Positions 45,095 to 54,108 of a DNA stretch of 64,000 nt are shown here, piece by piece. The stretch comes from an uncultured Paracoccaceae bacterium (GTDB taxonomy: Bacteria; Pseudomonadota; Alphaproteobacteria; Rhodobacterales; Rhodobacteraceae): the NCBI GenBank assembly GCA_938049225.1, contig CALICM010000033.1, positions 1 through 64,000 of the forward strand. The letters are read 5' to 3'. The notes under the pieces were generated by a model. The model searched no databases, was not told the DNA's origin, and was given only the letters and a program-made list of their open reading frames with translations. The position numbers were made by a program, and so were the translations under genes. Positions within the stretch are counted from its first letter, which is position 1. Every line of letters begins with the position of its first letter.

Positions 45095-46839
45095 GCTTTG
45101 TTCTCCACACCGATGGTTCCGGCGACTTGATTGTAGTTTTTCAATTGCGCTTTCAGCACTTCATCACGTGGGCCAAAGGCTTTGCGCAACCCATCCTCGA
45201 CCACCAGGATAAGATCACATTCAGCGATGCCTGACGGGCGGTGGGCCATGATAATCACCGATTTCCCCTCGGATTTCATCGTGCGAATGGCCGCATTCAG
45301 GGCGTTCTGCCCCTCGGCGTCCAGGCTGGCGTTGGGCTCGTCCAGAACCAAAAGCACGGGGTCGCCATACATGGCACGGGCCAGACCGATGCGCTGACGC
45401 TGGCCGCCCGACAGGCGATTGCCGCCAGGGTTCAGGCGGGTATCATAGCCATCCGGCAGGCTAAGGATCAGCTCATGCGCGCCGGCTTTCTTGGCCGCCT
45501 CGACCACTTTTGCCGAGTCCGGGTCGGCCTGCATGCGGGCGATATTCTCGGCGATGGTGGCAGCGAACAGCGAGACATCCTGCGGCAGATAGCCGATCGA
45601 GCGGCCCAGATGTTCGGGGGCGTATTGATCCAGCGTGGCCCCGTCCAGCCGCACCTTGCCCGAGGCCGCCGGCCAGATGCCCGTAATCACCCGTGCCAAC
45701 GTGGATTTGCCCGAGCCGCTTGGCCCAATCACACCCAAAGCCTGGCCTTGGTCCAGGCGGAAAGACAGCATCCGCAGTGTTGCAACCTGCTCGCCCGGGG
45801 GGACGACGGTGACCTGATGCGCCTCGAAGATCGCGCGCGGGTCGGGCAGTTGTGTAACAGGGGCCGACGCGGGGGTGCGGGCCAGCAGCTCTTTCAGCGA
45901 GGCCCAGCCCTGACGGGCCCGCTGGAACATGGGCCAGCCGCCGATGGCCTGCTCAACCGGCGCCAGCGCACGACCCATCAGGATCGAACCGGCGATCATC
46001 GCCCCCGGCGTCAATTGGTTTTGCAGCACCAGATAGGCACCCAGGGCCAGCATTGCGGATTGCAGGAAAAAGCGGAAGGTTTTGGTGATCGTTGTGAACG
46101 TCCCGGTCTTGTCGCTGGACGACACTGACGAGGCAAGCGCTTTGTCCCGCGTCTGCTTCCAACGGGCAAGAACCGCGGGGCGCATGCCCAGGCCCTGCAC
46201 CAACTCCGATTGCTCGCGCGCGCCTTCGGCAAAGGCATCGCTGTAAGCCGCCGCCGCCGCCGCCTCGCGCACGGGTTTCGAGGTGGTGATTTGGTTCAGC
46301 AGCGTAACGAAGACCAAGAACAACCCACCGCCAACGGCCAGCCAGCCCAGCAGCGGGTGGAAGATGAAGATCGCAAAGATGAAGATCGGCGTCCACGGCA
46401 TATCGAAAATCGCGAACAGGACGGGGGCGCCCAGAAACCGCTGGATCGACTCAAGATCCTTCAGACCGGTCGAGGGTTTGGCGCGTTCAGCGGGGGCAAC
46501 GCCGCGCCGGAGCAGGGCGTCAAACACCCGGCCATCCAATTCAGCTTGGAACTTGGCGCCAATCCGCGCGGCCACGCGGCCCCTGGCATAGTCCAGAATG
46601 CCCATCAGCGCGTAGAGTAAGGCGACCAGAACGAAAAGAGCGGTCAAGGTCGCTTCGGACCGGCTACCCAAGACGCGATCATAGATCTGCAACATGAACA
46701 ACGGACCGGTGAGCATCAGCAGGTTTACGAAAATGCTGAACAAGCCGATAGACACGAACAAGCCCCGACCCCGGCCCATGGCGTCGGCCAATTCACGTTT
46801 TGCCTCGTCAGCTTGCATCGCTGGGGATGGTCTGGCCAT
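45091..46839 (-). CDS. Type I secretion ABC transporter (PrtD family)
   Basis: 582-residue exporter with six membrane helices (about 25-310) and one ATPase domain: Walker A GPSGSGKST, signature [14 protein letters not shown] and Walker B LLVLDEPNASLD. It lacks an N-terminal C39 peptidase, so it belongs to the PrtD/AprD group that exports C-terminal-signal RTX proteins without cleavage. No RTX substrate gene lies nearby, so the cargo must be encoded elsewhere. The 160 bp upstream separate it from the divergent mlaA gene. Confidence 0.93.
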   Translation of the reverse strand: MARPSPAMQADEAKRELADAMGRGRGLFVSIGLFSIFVNLLMLTGPLFMLQIYDRVLGSRSEATLTALFVLVALLYALMGILDYARGRVAARIGAKFQAELDGRVFDALLRRGVAPAERAKPSTGLKDLESIQRFLGAPVLFAIFDMPWTPIFIFAIFIFHPLLGWLAVGGGLFLVFVTLLNQITTSKPVREAAAAAAYSDAFAEGAREQSELVQGLGMRPAVLARWKQTRDKALASSVSSSDKTGTFTTITKTFRFFLQSAMLALGAYLVLQNQLTPGAMIAGSILMGRALAPVEQAIGGWPMFQRARQGWASLKELLARTPASAPVTQLPDPRAIFEAHQVTVVPPGEQVATLRMLSFRLDQGQALGVIGPSGSGKSTLARVITGIWPAASGKVRLDGATLDQYAPEHLGRSIGYLPQDVSLFAATIAENIARMQADPDSAKVVEAAKKAGAHELILSLPDGYDTRLNPGGNRLSGGQRQRIGLARAMYGDPVLLVLDEPNASLDAEGQNALNAAIRTMKSEGKSVIIMAHRPSGIAECDLILVVEDGLRKAFGPRDEVLKAQLKNYNQVAGTIGVENKA

Positions 46840-46999
46840 TTTTCGCTGAATCCTTTGGTTCCTGATGCAACAGCACTCGCCCTTGCGGTGGTCACACTAT
46901 ATGTCACATACCAGTGATATGTTCACTTTCCCATATGCCACTCTGTTTTGGCTCTCTCTTCGTGGATATATGCGCACAGTTCGAAGAAAGTCTTAATAA

Positions 47000-47752
47000 A
47001 TGCGTAACGTTTCAGTCCCGCCTGCTGCATTTCGTACGATCCTAAGTGGCCTTGTTTTACTGGCCTTAGGAGCCTGTGCAAGCCCTGACGTGCCGACAGC
47101 CGATGCCCCCGATCCTTTCGAGCCGGTGAACCGTGGTGTGCATGCGTTCAACAAGGGGCTGGATCGGGTTGCACTGCGGCCCGCGTCGCAAGTCTATGTC
47201 AAAGTCGTCCCGTCGCGCCTGCGAAAAGGGGTCAGCAATGTCACCAGCAACCTGTCGCAACCGGCCATTGGCGTGAACTACGCGTTGCAGGGCAAGTTCG
47301 AGGAAAGTGGCCAGGCCTTTACCCGCTTTGGATTGAACAGTTTTTTCGGGATCGGCGGGCTGTTGGATCCGGCGACCGAGTTCGGCGTTTTCGAGGATCC
47401 GACCGACTTCGGCGAGACTTTGGCGGTGTGGGGCACGCCCAGCGGGCCCTATGTCGAGTTGCCGTTGCTGGGCCCGTCGACGGTGCGCGACACGGTTGGG
47501 ATCGCTGTGGAATTGGTTGCAGATCAGGTGCCCGAGATCATCGAGGAGGATCTGACCGGCGTGTTGATCGGCCTGCAGGTCGGCGATCTTTTGCAGAATC
47601 GCAGCGATTTGGCGCGGGTGATCGACGCTTTGTTATACGAATCGGCGGACAGTTACGCCGCCACCCGGATTGCGTATCTGCAAAATCGGGCACGCGAGCT
47701 TAATCAGGGCCTGGCCCTGGAAGACCTGGAGGATCCTTATGCTTTCGAATGA
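47000..47752 (+). CDS. mlaA: MlaA (VacJ) outer-membrane lipoprotein
   Basis: 250 residues. The lipobox LGAC follows MRNVSVPPAAFRTILSGLVL. The VacJ domain includes PDPFEPVNRGVHAFNKGLDR, RFGLNSFFGIGGLLDPATEF and the GPYVELPLLGPSTVRD motif. It removes phospholipids from the outer leaflet of the outer membrane in retrograde lipid transport. It overlaps mlaC slightly, so the two are coupled; the MlaFED transporter genes are not in the window. Confidence 0.94.
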   Translation: MRNVSVPPAAFRTILSGLVLLALGACASPDVPTADAPDPFEPVNRGVHAFNKGLDRVALRPASQVYVKVVPSRLRKGVSNVTSNLSQPAIGVNYALQGKFEESGQAFTRFGLNSFFGIGGLLDPATEFGVFEDPTDFGETLAVWGTPSGPYVELPLLGPSTVRDTVGIAVELVADQVPEIIEEDLTGVLIGLQVGDLLQNRSDLARVIDALLYESADSYAATRIAYLQNRARELNQGLALEDLEDPYAFE

Positions 47753-48356
47753 CCCCAAGCTGTCCCGACGCGGCTTTGTGGCCCTTAGTGGCGCTGCCGT
47801 TGCCGCACCGCTGCTACCAAGATCGGCCCTGGCGCTAAGTACGGATCAAGCGACAGCACTGATCCAGTCGCTGATCACCGAAATGACGCGGATCGCCAAT
47901 TCCAGTGCGAGCACCGCCCAGGCGCTGTCCCAGTTCGAGGCCATGTTCCAAACATATGGCGACGTGCCAATCATCGCCCGTTCGGTGCTTGGTCCCCCTT
48001 GGCGGACGGCGAGCGATGCGCAGAAGCAAGGGTTTGTCCGCGCGTTTCAGGGATACCTGGCGCGCAAATACGGAACCGAGTTTCGTGAATATCGGGGCGG
48101 GACGGTCGAAATCACCCGCGCGGTCGATCAGGGTCAAAAGGGCGTGGTGGTAAGTTCCATCGTGCGCTTCCCCGGCAGCACGCCGGTGGCGGTCGACTGG
48201 CAGGTCAGCGATCGCAGCGGCAGCCCAAAGATGTTCAACCTGTTCATCGAAGGGATCTCGATGCTGTCGACCGAGCGCTCCGAGATCGCGGCGATTTTGG
48301 CGGCCAATCGCAACAATTTGGATGCGTTGATCTCGGATCTCAGCCAGCGGGGTTGA
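47739..48356 (+). CDS. mlaC: MlaC family phospholipid-binding protein
   Basis: 205 residues from the ATG at 47739, with GGAGG just upstream. The N-terminus LSNDPKLSRRGFVALSGAAV resembles a Tat signal (SRRGFVA), cleaved near ALAL. The mature MlaC/Ttg2D fold includes ARSVLGPPWRTASDAQKQGF and YLARKYGTEFREYRGGTVEI. It shuttles phospholipid across the periplasm between MlaA and the inner-membrane complex. It overlaps the mlaA 3' end by 14 bp. Confidence 0.9.
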   Translation: MLSNDPKLSRRGFVALSGAAVAAPLLPRSALALSTDQATALIQSLITEMTRIANSSASTAQALSQFEAMFQTYGDVPIIARSVLGPPWRTASDAQKQGFVRAFQGYLARKYGTEFREYRGGTVEITRAVDQGQKGVVVSSIVRFPGSTPVAVDWQVSDRSGSPKMFNLFIEGISMLSTERSEIAAILAANRNNLDALISDLSQRG

Positions 48357-48363
48357 GCCCGCC

Positions 48364-50406
48364 TCAGTTGCTCAGCCCAAAGATCCCGTCCAGAAGCCGG
48401 TTGAGGATCCCCTCGTCCGGTTTTTGAGTTCTGCGGGCGGTCTGTGCTGGTGCCGCAGGCGGGGCGGCGGGCTGTGGGATGATCATGGGCAGGGGCGCGG
48501 CGGGCAGCCCTTCATGCACGCGCAACATGGTTTCACGCCAGATCTCGGCGGGCAGACCGCTGCCCGTGACGCCCGTCAACGGTGTGTTGTCGTCATAGCC
48601 CATCCAGACGCCGGTCACATAATTACCGGTAAAGCCAATGAACCACGCGTCGCGGGCAGCTTGCGTCGTGCCCGTTTTGCCAGCGGCGGGCCGGTCTGGC
48701 AGTTGCGCGCGAAAGCCGGTGCCCTGGGCCACGACCTCGGACAGCATATAGACCAAATGACCCGCGGCGCGTTCGTCCATCACCCGGATCGGTGTTTGCC
48801 GGTCCGAGCCCATCAAGAGGGCATTTTCCCCTTTCAGACGCAACTCGACCAACCCGTATGGGGCCGAGCGGCGCCCGCCATTCAGGATCCCAGCGTAGGC
48901 GCCGGTCAGTTCAAGTAGGGTGACCTCGGATACGCCCAGGGCCAGCGAGGGGCTGTTGGTGATCGGGCTTTTGATGCCAAAATCCTGGGCCAGGGCGCGG
49001 ATCCGGGTGCGCCCGGCCCGTTCCGAGACTTGGACGGCGATCGTGTTGATCGATTTGGACAGCGCCTCGGTCAGGGTCATCGGTCCGCGGTGTTCACGGT
49101 CGTAGTTCTTCGGGCTCCACGGGCCCGACCCGGGGACATTGATGGTCACGGGCGCGTCTTGGAACACGGAAGTGGGGCTGAGGCCGGATTGCAGACCGGC
49201 GGCATAGACCAGCGGTTTGAAGGCCGATCCTGGCTGGCGCAGCGCCTGTGCCGCCCGGTTAAATTGCCCCGCCCCATTGGTGTCGCGCCCACCGACCATC
49301 GCACGCACGGCCCCATCAGGGGACATGACCACGATGGCAGCTTGCGCTTTCGAACCCTTGCGAACCTTGGTTTCGAAGACTTGCTTCAACGCGGTTTCGG
49401 CCGCGCGTTGAATGCGGGTGTCGAAGGTGGTCGCGATCACCACGTCTTCGGTGGTGGATTTGGTCAGAAAGCTGGGTCCTGCGGACATCATCCAATCCGC
49501 AAAGGCACCCCCGGCCCGTGCGGCGGCCGCTTGGGAAAGCTGTGCGGGGTTGGCGCGTGCGATCTCGGCCTCGACCCGGGTCAGATAGCCTTGCTCGGCC
49601 ATCAGACCGATGATCACGCCCGCCCGGCCCTGCGCGACCCCGATGTCGCGGGTGGGCGCATAGCGCGAAGGGGCCTTCAAAAGGCCCGCCAGCATCGCCG
49701 CCTCGGCTGGTGAGACATCGCGTGCCGATTTGCCAAAATAGCGCTGCGCCGCCGCCTCGAACCCCTGTGCGCCTGCGCCCAGATAGGCGCGGTTGAGATA
49801 GATCGACAGGATGTCGTTCTTCGAGTACCGCGCCTCCATCGCCAGAACGATGGGGATCTGTTTGATGTGCCGCTCTAACGAGCGGGTGTTCGAGAAAAAC
49901 AAGATCTTGGCGACCTGTTGCGTCAGGGTTGACCCACCCTGGACCACGCGGCCCGCCTGAAGGTTCGACACCATCGCCCGCGCGATGCCCTTCGGATCCA
50001 GGCCGAAGTGTTTGAAAAAGCGCTTATCCTCGGTCGCGATGACCGCATTCACCAAATGGGGCGAGGCCGTCTCGGTTCGGGTTGTCACATATTGCGCCCC
50101 GCGCCAGGCAAAGGTCCGGTTGTTACGGTCCAGCAGCGTGACCGAGCCCTGATCGCGACCGTCCAGCAGTGCCTCCATCGGGGGTAGGGTGGCGTAGTAG
50201 TAGAACGTGGTCGCGCCCAGGATCAGGGCGGTCAGCACAGCGATGCGAATGCCAAACCACCATAGGATGCGAAACACGATTGTAACCAGCAAAAAACGTA
50301 ACACACGCTCGACCAGCCCAATCCGTTTGGGCGCCGCGCGGCGCACGGATTTCCGAGATTTCTTGCGTGGCGTGGTTTTGCGCCGCGGCTTGCCTGTTTT
50401 GGCCAT
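48364..50406 (-). CDS. Class A penicillin-binding protein 1A family
   Basis: 680-residue bifunctional peptidoglycan synthase. A basic cytoplasmic tail (1-30) precedes one membrane helix (about 45-70). The GT51 transglycosylase has the catalytic Glu in ATEDKRFFKHFG and QGGSTLTQQ. The transpeptidase has SxxK in PGSAFKPL, SxN in SKSINTIA and KTGTT. A Pro/Ala-rich tail ends the protein. It lacks the large UB2H or ODD insert of E. coli PBPs. A possible activator is the LpoA-like lipoprotein at 16146-17309. Confidence 0.93.
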   Translation of the reverse strand: MAKTGKPRRKTTPRKKSRKSVRRAAPKRIGLVERVLRFLLVTIVFRILWWFGIRIAVLTALILGATTFYYYATLPPMEALLDGRDQGSVTLLDRNNRTFAWRGAQYVTTRTETASPHLVNAVIATEDKRFFKHFGLDPKGIARAMVSNLQAGRVVQGGSTLTQQVAKILFFSNTRSLERHIKQIPIVLAMEARYSKNDILSIYLNRAYLGAGAQGFEAAAQRYFGKSARDVSPAEAAMLAGLLKAPSRYAPTRDIGVAQGRAGVIIGLMAEQGYLTRVEAEIARANPAQLSQAAAARAGGAFADWMMSAGPSFLTKSTTEDVVIATTFDTRIQRAAETALKQVFETKVRKGSKAQAAIVVMSPDGAVRAMVGGRDTNGAGQFNRAAQALRQPGSAFKPLVYAAGLQSGLSPTSVFQDAPVTINVPGSGPWSPKNYDREHRGPMTLTEALSKSINTIAVQVSERAGRTRIRALAQDFGIKSPITNSPSLALGVSEVTLLELTGAYAGILNGGRRSAPYGLVELRLKGENALLMGSDRQTPIRVMDERAAGHLVYMLSEVVAQGTGFRAQLPDRPAAGKTGTTQAARDAWFIGFTGNYVTGVWMGYDDNTPLTGVTGSGLPAEIWRETMLRVHEGLPAAPLPMIIPQPAAPPAAPAQTARRTQKPDEGILNRLLDGIFGLSN

Positions 50407-50566
50407 CGGCCCCGCCCGTTTTTTGGGTCTGCTTCACTGCTGGGGGCAGCTTACCGCCTGTTCCCGCATTTGTGGAGTGGAATCGCACAGGTTCATCGAA
50501 TGAACAAAATTTAGTCAACTTCGCATCCATATGCCTGAGATATGAGCTTTTGGGGGAATATTAGGC

Positions 50567-50591
50567 TTTGGCAATGCAACCAAGTGCCAAA
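50567..50591. promoter_or_regulatory. Inverted repeat TTTGGCA-N11-TGCCAAA upstream of glnK
   Basis: Perfect 7-bp arms separated by 11 bp, about 100 bp upstream of glnK in the divergent region with the PBP gene. The symmetry and spacing suit a dimeric regulator such as NtrC, but the arms are not the classical NtrC half-site, so the binder is unknown. Confidence 0.4.
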
Positions 50592-50692
50592 TTTCTGGCC
50601 TTAACGGCGCTGGGGTTCTTGGTTCGCGGCGATCACCGTGGGTGAGGCAAACGGCTGGCCGGTCCAACGGCACCTGAAAGTAAGGGGAAAAG

Positions 50693-51031
50693 ATGAAACT
50701 TGTTATTGCGGTCATCAAGCCATTCAAGCTGGAAGAGGTGCGCGAGGCCCTGACCAGCCTGGGCGTTCAGGGCTTGATGGTGTCCGAGGTCAAGGGTTAC
50801 GGCCGCCAAGCGGGTCATACCGAGATCTATCGCGGCGCCGAATACGTCGTGAACTTCGTGCCCAAGATCAAACTGGAACTCGTCGTAGCGGATGATCTGG
50901 TGGCTTCGGTTGTCGAGGCTTTGGCCACGACCGCCAAGACCGGAAAGATCGGCGACGGTAAGGTATTCGTCATGGATGTCGAGCAGGCCTTGCGTGTGCG
51001 CACCGGCGAGACAGGGGAAGAGGCGCTTTGA
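50693..51031 (+). CDS. glnK: Nitrogen regulatory protein PII (GlnK)
   Basis: 112-residue signal protein with the uridylylation site Tyr51 in the T-loop (EIYRGAEYVVNF), the B-loop TGKIGDGKVFV and the C-loop RVRTGETGEEAL. It binds ATP, ADP and 2-oxoglutarate, and in nitrogen sufficiency blocks AmtB. Being 38 bp upstream of amtB, it is the GlnK type. GlnD, its modifying enzyme, is at 13388-16204. Start ATG with AAGGGG upstream. Confidence 0.96.
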   Translation: MKLVIAVIKPFKLEEVREALTSLGVQGLMVSEVKGYGRQAGHTEIYRGAEYVVNFVPKIKLELVVADDLVASVVEALATTAKTGKIGDGKVFVMDVEQALRVRTGETGEEAL

Positions 51032-51069
51032 GCGCTTGCAGCATCAACACTAAGGTACCGAGGATACTC

Positions 51070-52383
51070 ATGTCCAAGACACTCAAATTTCTTGCGCTGA
51101 CAGGCGCGCCACTCTTGGCGGCGACGCCGGTGCTGGCACAAGAGGCCGCGACCGACGAGACCGGCTTCATCTTCACCACGCTGCTGTTTCTGATCGGTGG
51201 CTTCCTGGTTTTTTGGATGGCGGCGGGCTTTGCCATGCTGGAATCCGGCTTGGTGCGATCAAAAAATGTGACCATGCAGCTGACCAAGAACATCGCACTC
51301 TTCTCGGTCGCGTCGATCATGTATTGGATCATCGGCTATGGGTTGATGTATCCCGGTGACGCCTGGATGATCCCCGGTGCGCTTGGGGCGATCCTGCCCG
51401 CTTCGCTTGAGCCCGTGGCGCTTGAAGGGGCGACGCCGGATCTGGGCTATGCATCGGTCGGATCCGACTATTTCTTCCAGCTTATGTTCTGTGCGACAAC
51501 CGCCTCGATCGTGTCGGGCGCGGTGGCCGAGCGGATTAAGTTGGGGCCGTTTCTCGTCTTTGTTGTTGTGCTGACTGGTCTGCTTTATCCCATCAGCGCG
51601 TCGTGGCAGTGGGGCGGTGGTTGGCTGTCCGAACTTGGCTTCAAGGATTTCGCGGGTTCGACGCTTGTTCACTCGGCTGGTGGCTTCGCGGCGCTGGCGG
51701 GCATCATCATCCTGGGCCCGCGTTTGGGGAAATACGGTGAAGACGGCCGTGTGACACCGATTGTCGGCTCGAACATGCCGCTGGCGACGCTGGGGACGTT
51801 CATCCTGTGGATGGGCTGGTTCGGCTTCAACGGTGCCTCGCAATTGGCGATGGGCACGGCTGCGGATGTGGCAGACATTAGCCGTATCTTTGCAAACACC
51901 AATATGGCCGCTGCTGGCGGATCGGTTGCCGCACTGCTGCTGACCCATACGATGTATGGCAAAACCGACCTGACCATGGTGCTAAACGGCGCGCTGGCTG
52001 GATTGGTTTCGATCACCGCCGAGCCGCTTGAGCCGTCGTTGTTTGGGGCGCTTTGGATTGGCGCTGTCGGTGGTGTCATCGTCGTGCTCGCCGTGCCGCT
52101 GTTGGATCGGTTCAAGCTGGACGATGTGGTCGGTGCGGTTCCGGTCCACTTGATGGCGGGAATTTGGGGCACTCTGGCGGTTGTGTTTTACAACAGCGAA
52201 GCAACGATTGTGGCACAGCTGACCGGCATCTTGGCCATCGGGTTCTTCGTTTTCATCGTCAGCTTGATTGTCTGGTTTGTTCTGAACGCCGTGATGGGCA
52301 TTCGGGTCAGCGAAGAGGCCGAGATCGAGGGTTTGGATATGACCGAGTTGGGGATGGAAGCCTACCCAGAGTTCACCAACTGA
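51070..52383 (+). CDS. amtB: Ammonium transporter AmtB
   Basis: 437 residues with a Sec signal (MSKTLKFLALTGAPLLAATP, cleaved near LAQE) and eleven membrane helices. The pore histidine pair is visible in GSTLVHSAGGFAAL and AVPVHLMAGIWGTL, with the periplasmic aromatic gate from the LLFLIGGFLVFWMAAGFAML region. It imports ammonium, gated by GlnK encoded upstream. A strong terminator follows. Confidence 0.95.
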   Translation: MSKTLKFLALTGAPLLAATPVLAQEAATDETGFIFTTLLFLIGGFLVFWMAAGFAMLESGLVRSKNVTMQLTKNIALFSVASIMYWIIGYGLMYPGDAWMIPGALGAILPASLEPVALEGATPDLGYASVGSDYFFQLMFCATTASIVSGAVAERIKLGPFLVFVVVLTGLLYPISASWQWGGGWLSELGFKDFAGSTLVHSAGGFAALAGIIILGPRLGKYGEDGRVTPIVGSNMPLATLGTFILWMGWFGFNGASQLAMGTAADVADISRIFANTNMAAAGGSVAALLLTHTMYGKTDLTMVLNGALAGLVSITAEPLEPSLFGALWIGAVGGVIVVLAVPLLDRFKLDDVVGAVPVHLMAGIWGTLAVVFYNSEATIVAQLTGILAIGFFVFIVSLIVWFVLNAVMGIRVSEEAEIEGLDMTELGMEAYPEFTN

Positions 52384-52430
52384 GTTGAACAGCAAACACG
52401 GTCCGGGCCTATTGACCCGGGCCCTGCGAG

Positions 52431-52456
52431 CCGGGCCTTATGGGGCCCGGTTTTTT
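52431..52456 (+). terminator. Rho-independent terminator after amtB
   Basis: CCGGGCC / GGCCCGG stem with a 6-nt loop followed by six T residues, 48 bp after the amtB stop. A classic intrinsic terminator. Confidence 0.88.
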
Positions 52457-52484
52457 CGTGGATTTGTAGGTCGGGGCCAAGCAC

Positions 52485-52967
52485 CTATCCAGGGCGGTTG
52501 GTGTCCAGGATTTGCCGAAGCTCCTCAAGAAGCGGCACGATCTGTTCCACCTTCTCAAGACTGTAGAGTTTGGCCAGATGCTCAATATCGGGGGACAGAC
52601 CGTCAATCGCGCCCTGACGCACGGCGCGCCCAGCCTCGGTCAGATACACCAGTTTGCTGCGGCCATCTGCCGGGTTGGGCGCCAAAGTGATCAGGCCACG
52701 TCCTTCGAGGATCGCCAAAGTATGGGTCATCGAGGTTTTGGGAACCTGAAACGCCCGCGCGATGGACAGTGGTGTTTTGCCATCGCCCAAGCGGGCAAGG
52801 TGATTCAGCACGGCGAAATGGGCGCTGATCAGGCCCTCGGGTAAACGTTTTTCCAGCAGGGTGCGGGACAATTGGCCGATAATCCCGATCTCGGTAAACA
52901 GCGCGAACCACAGGGGCCCGGCGGTGGGCGCCTGTGGTTTGGTTGCTTCGGTCGGGTCGTCAGGCAT
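52485..52967 (-). CDS. MarR family transcriptional regulator
   Basis: 160 residues with a winged-helix domain: HFAVLNHLARLGDGKTPLSI, the recognition helix QVPKTSMTHTLAILEGRGLI and the wing PADGRSKLVYLTEAGR. MarR proteins typically sense phenolic or aromatic compounds and release DNA. The gene overlaps the nitroreductase-family gene by 8 bp and is cotranscribed with it from the promoter carrying the three-site operator array at 54109-54171. It is the best candidate to bind that array and probably controls the dehalogenase genes on the other side. Confidence 0.9.
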   Translation of the reverse strand: MPDDPTEATKPQAPTAGPLWFALFTEIGIIGQLSRTLLEKRLPEGLISAHFAVLNHLARLGDGKTPLSIARAFQVPKTSMTHTLAILEGRGLITLAPNPADGRSKLVYLTEAGRAVRQGAIDGLSPDIEHLAKLYSLEKVEQIVPLLEELRQILDTNRPG

Positions 52968-54093
52968 TCAGCAATTTCGCCTCGAGCCCCCAGCGCGGGG
53001 TCCGCGGGATTGCGGGCCCATGGCCAAGGCGCCCTAACATCTGCACGGTCTGGCCCGGCTGAGCAAGCGTTGCATGCAACTGCGTGCGCGCGGCCTTCAT
53101 CTCGGGGTATTCCTGCAAAGCTTGGCTTATGGGGTGCAGGGACAGGTCCATCAGCGTGGTTTGCAGGTTCAGCCGAACCCAGGCCCGGCCGGCTGCGATT
53201 TGGTCTTTACGTGTGTTGCCCTGCGTGGCCAGCCAAACGAAGGCCGGTGTCGCCTCGAAGACCTTCCTGAACCCCTCCACGGTGCCTTTGAACCCTTGCG
53301 AGGTCTTATCCATCAAGGCCGCGCGCTCCATCATCCCAAAGCGCCGCAGCACCTCGAGCACAGGATCGCCAAGGGCGATACCGTCGGGATTGGCCTCGAT
53401 CTCGGGTTTGCCGACGCGCAGCAAATCGATGCTTTCGCCCCAGGTGCGTTCGGTCATGGCCTCAATCATCCAAGCGTCCCAGGTCAGAGCGCGCAGGGCG
53501 GCCACCTGGGTCGGTTCCGCGGTTCCAGCGCTTAGAACGTTGGCCGGCAGGGGCGACAGGGCGCGGTCGATATCCGCCGCTGTGACGGCTTGGGTCATAT
53601 CCATCGGCTCTTTGCAGGATCGCCGGTCCATCACGGCGTCGAACAACGGATCTGGGGCGGCGCCGGGGGACAGGCGGGCCACCGCGATGGGGTCGCTCGG
53701 CCCGGTGCCCTCTGGGAACAGCCGCAGATCGGTGTGCAGCCCCTCCGAGGCGGCCGCCTGGACCATAAGCTCGATGAAACAGCCCATGCCGATGGTGATC
53801 TGACGATCATAGGGATCAGTATGTGGCAGGTTCTGTTCCGGATCGCGGGCAAGGACAATGCTGTCCTGCCCCCGCAGCTCGGCCAGCCAGGGCTGTCGGT
53901 TATGCGGATTTGGGGCCAGCAGCGCGTAGGACAGCGCACGCAGCCGCGGATCGTCATATCCGCCGGCGGCGGCCCAAGGCGCCAATGCACGGGACGGGGT
54001 ACGCGTGGCAACAAAGGCCCCGGCCGCGGTGCCAGCGGCCAACACCACGCCGCCACCGACAAGGCCAAGCATTTTTCTGCGGGATAGGGTCAT
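52960..54093 (-). CDS. Tat-exported nitroreductase-family (Acg-like) protein
   Basis: 377 residues. The twin-arginine signal MTLSRRKMLGLVGGGVVLAA ends near AGAFVA. The mature part has nitroreductase-fold marks: RALSYALLAPNPHNRQPWLA at the FMN site, IGMGCFIELMVQAAASEGL, and DRRSCKEPMDM. Enzymes of this superfamily use FMN for reductions, and iodotyrosine deiodinase belongs to it. Placement beside a reductive dehalogenase suggests a periplasmic or membrane-face reductive step on the same compounds; that is inference. It starts 16 bp from the operator array. Confidence 0.8.
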   Translation of the reverse strand: MTLSRRKMLGLVGGGVVLAAGTAAGAFVATRTPSRALAPWAAAGGYDDPRLRALSYALLAPNPHNRQPWLAELRGQDSIVLARDPEQNLPHTDPYDRQITIGMGCFIELMVQAAASEGLHTDLRLFPEGTGPSDPIAVARLSPGAAPDPLFDAVMDRRSCKEPMDMTQAVTAADIDRALSPLPANVLSAGTAEPTQVAALRALTWDAWMIEAMTERTWGESIDLLRVGKPEIEANPDGIALGDPVLEVLRRFGMMERAALMDKTSQGFKGTVEGFRKVFEATPAFVWLATQGNTRKDQIAAGRAWVRLNLQTTLMDLSLHPISQALQEYPEMKAARTQLHATLAQPGQTVQMLGRLGHGPAIPRTPRWGLEAKLLNA

Positions 54094-54108
54094 TGGGCTT
54101 CTCCATAA

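Noticed and set aside
46895..46930. Loose inverted repeats (GTGA...TCAC, CATA...TATG) upstream of mlaA
   Set aside because: Arms are only four bases long in an AT-rich promoter stretch and could easily occur by chance.
50567..50590. Possible sigma-54 promoter (TTGGCAC...TTGCA on the minus strand) upstream of glnK
   Set aside because: The GG-to-GC spacing is one base short of the required distance, and the orientation points away from glnK.
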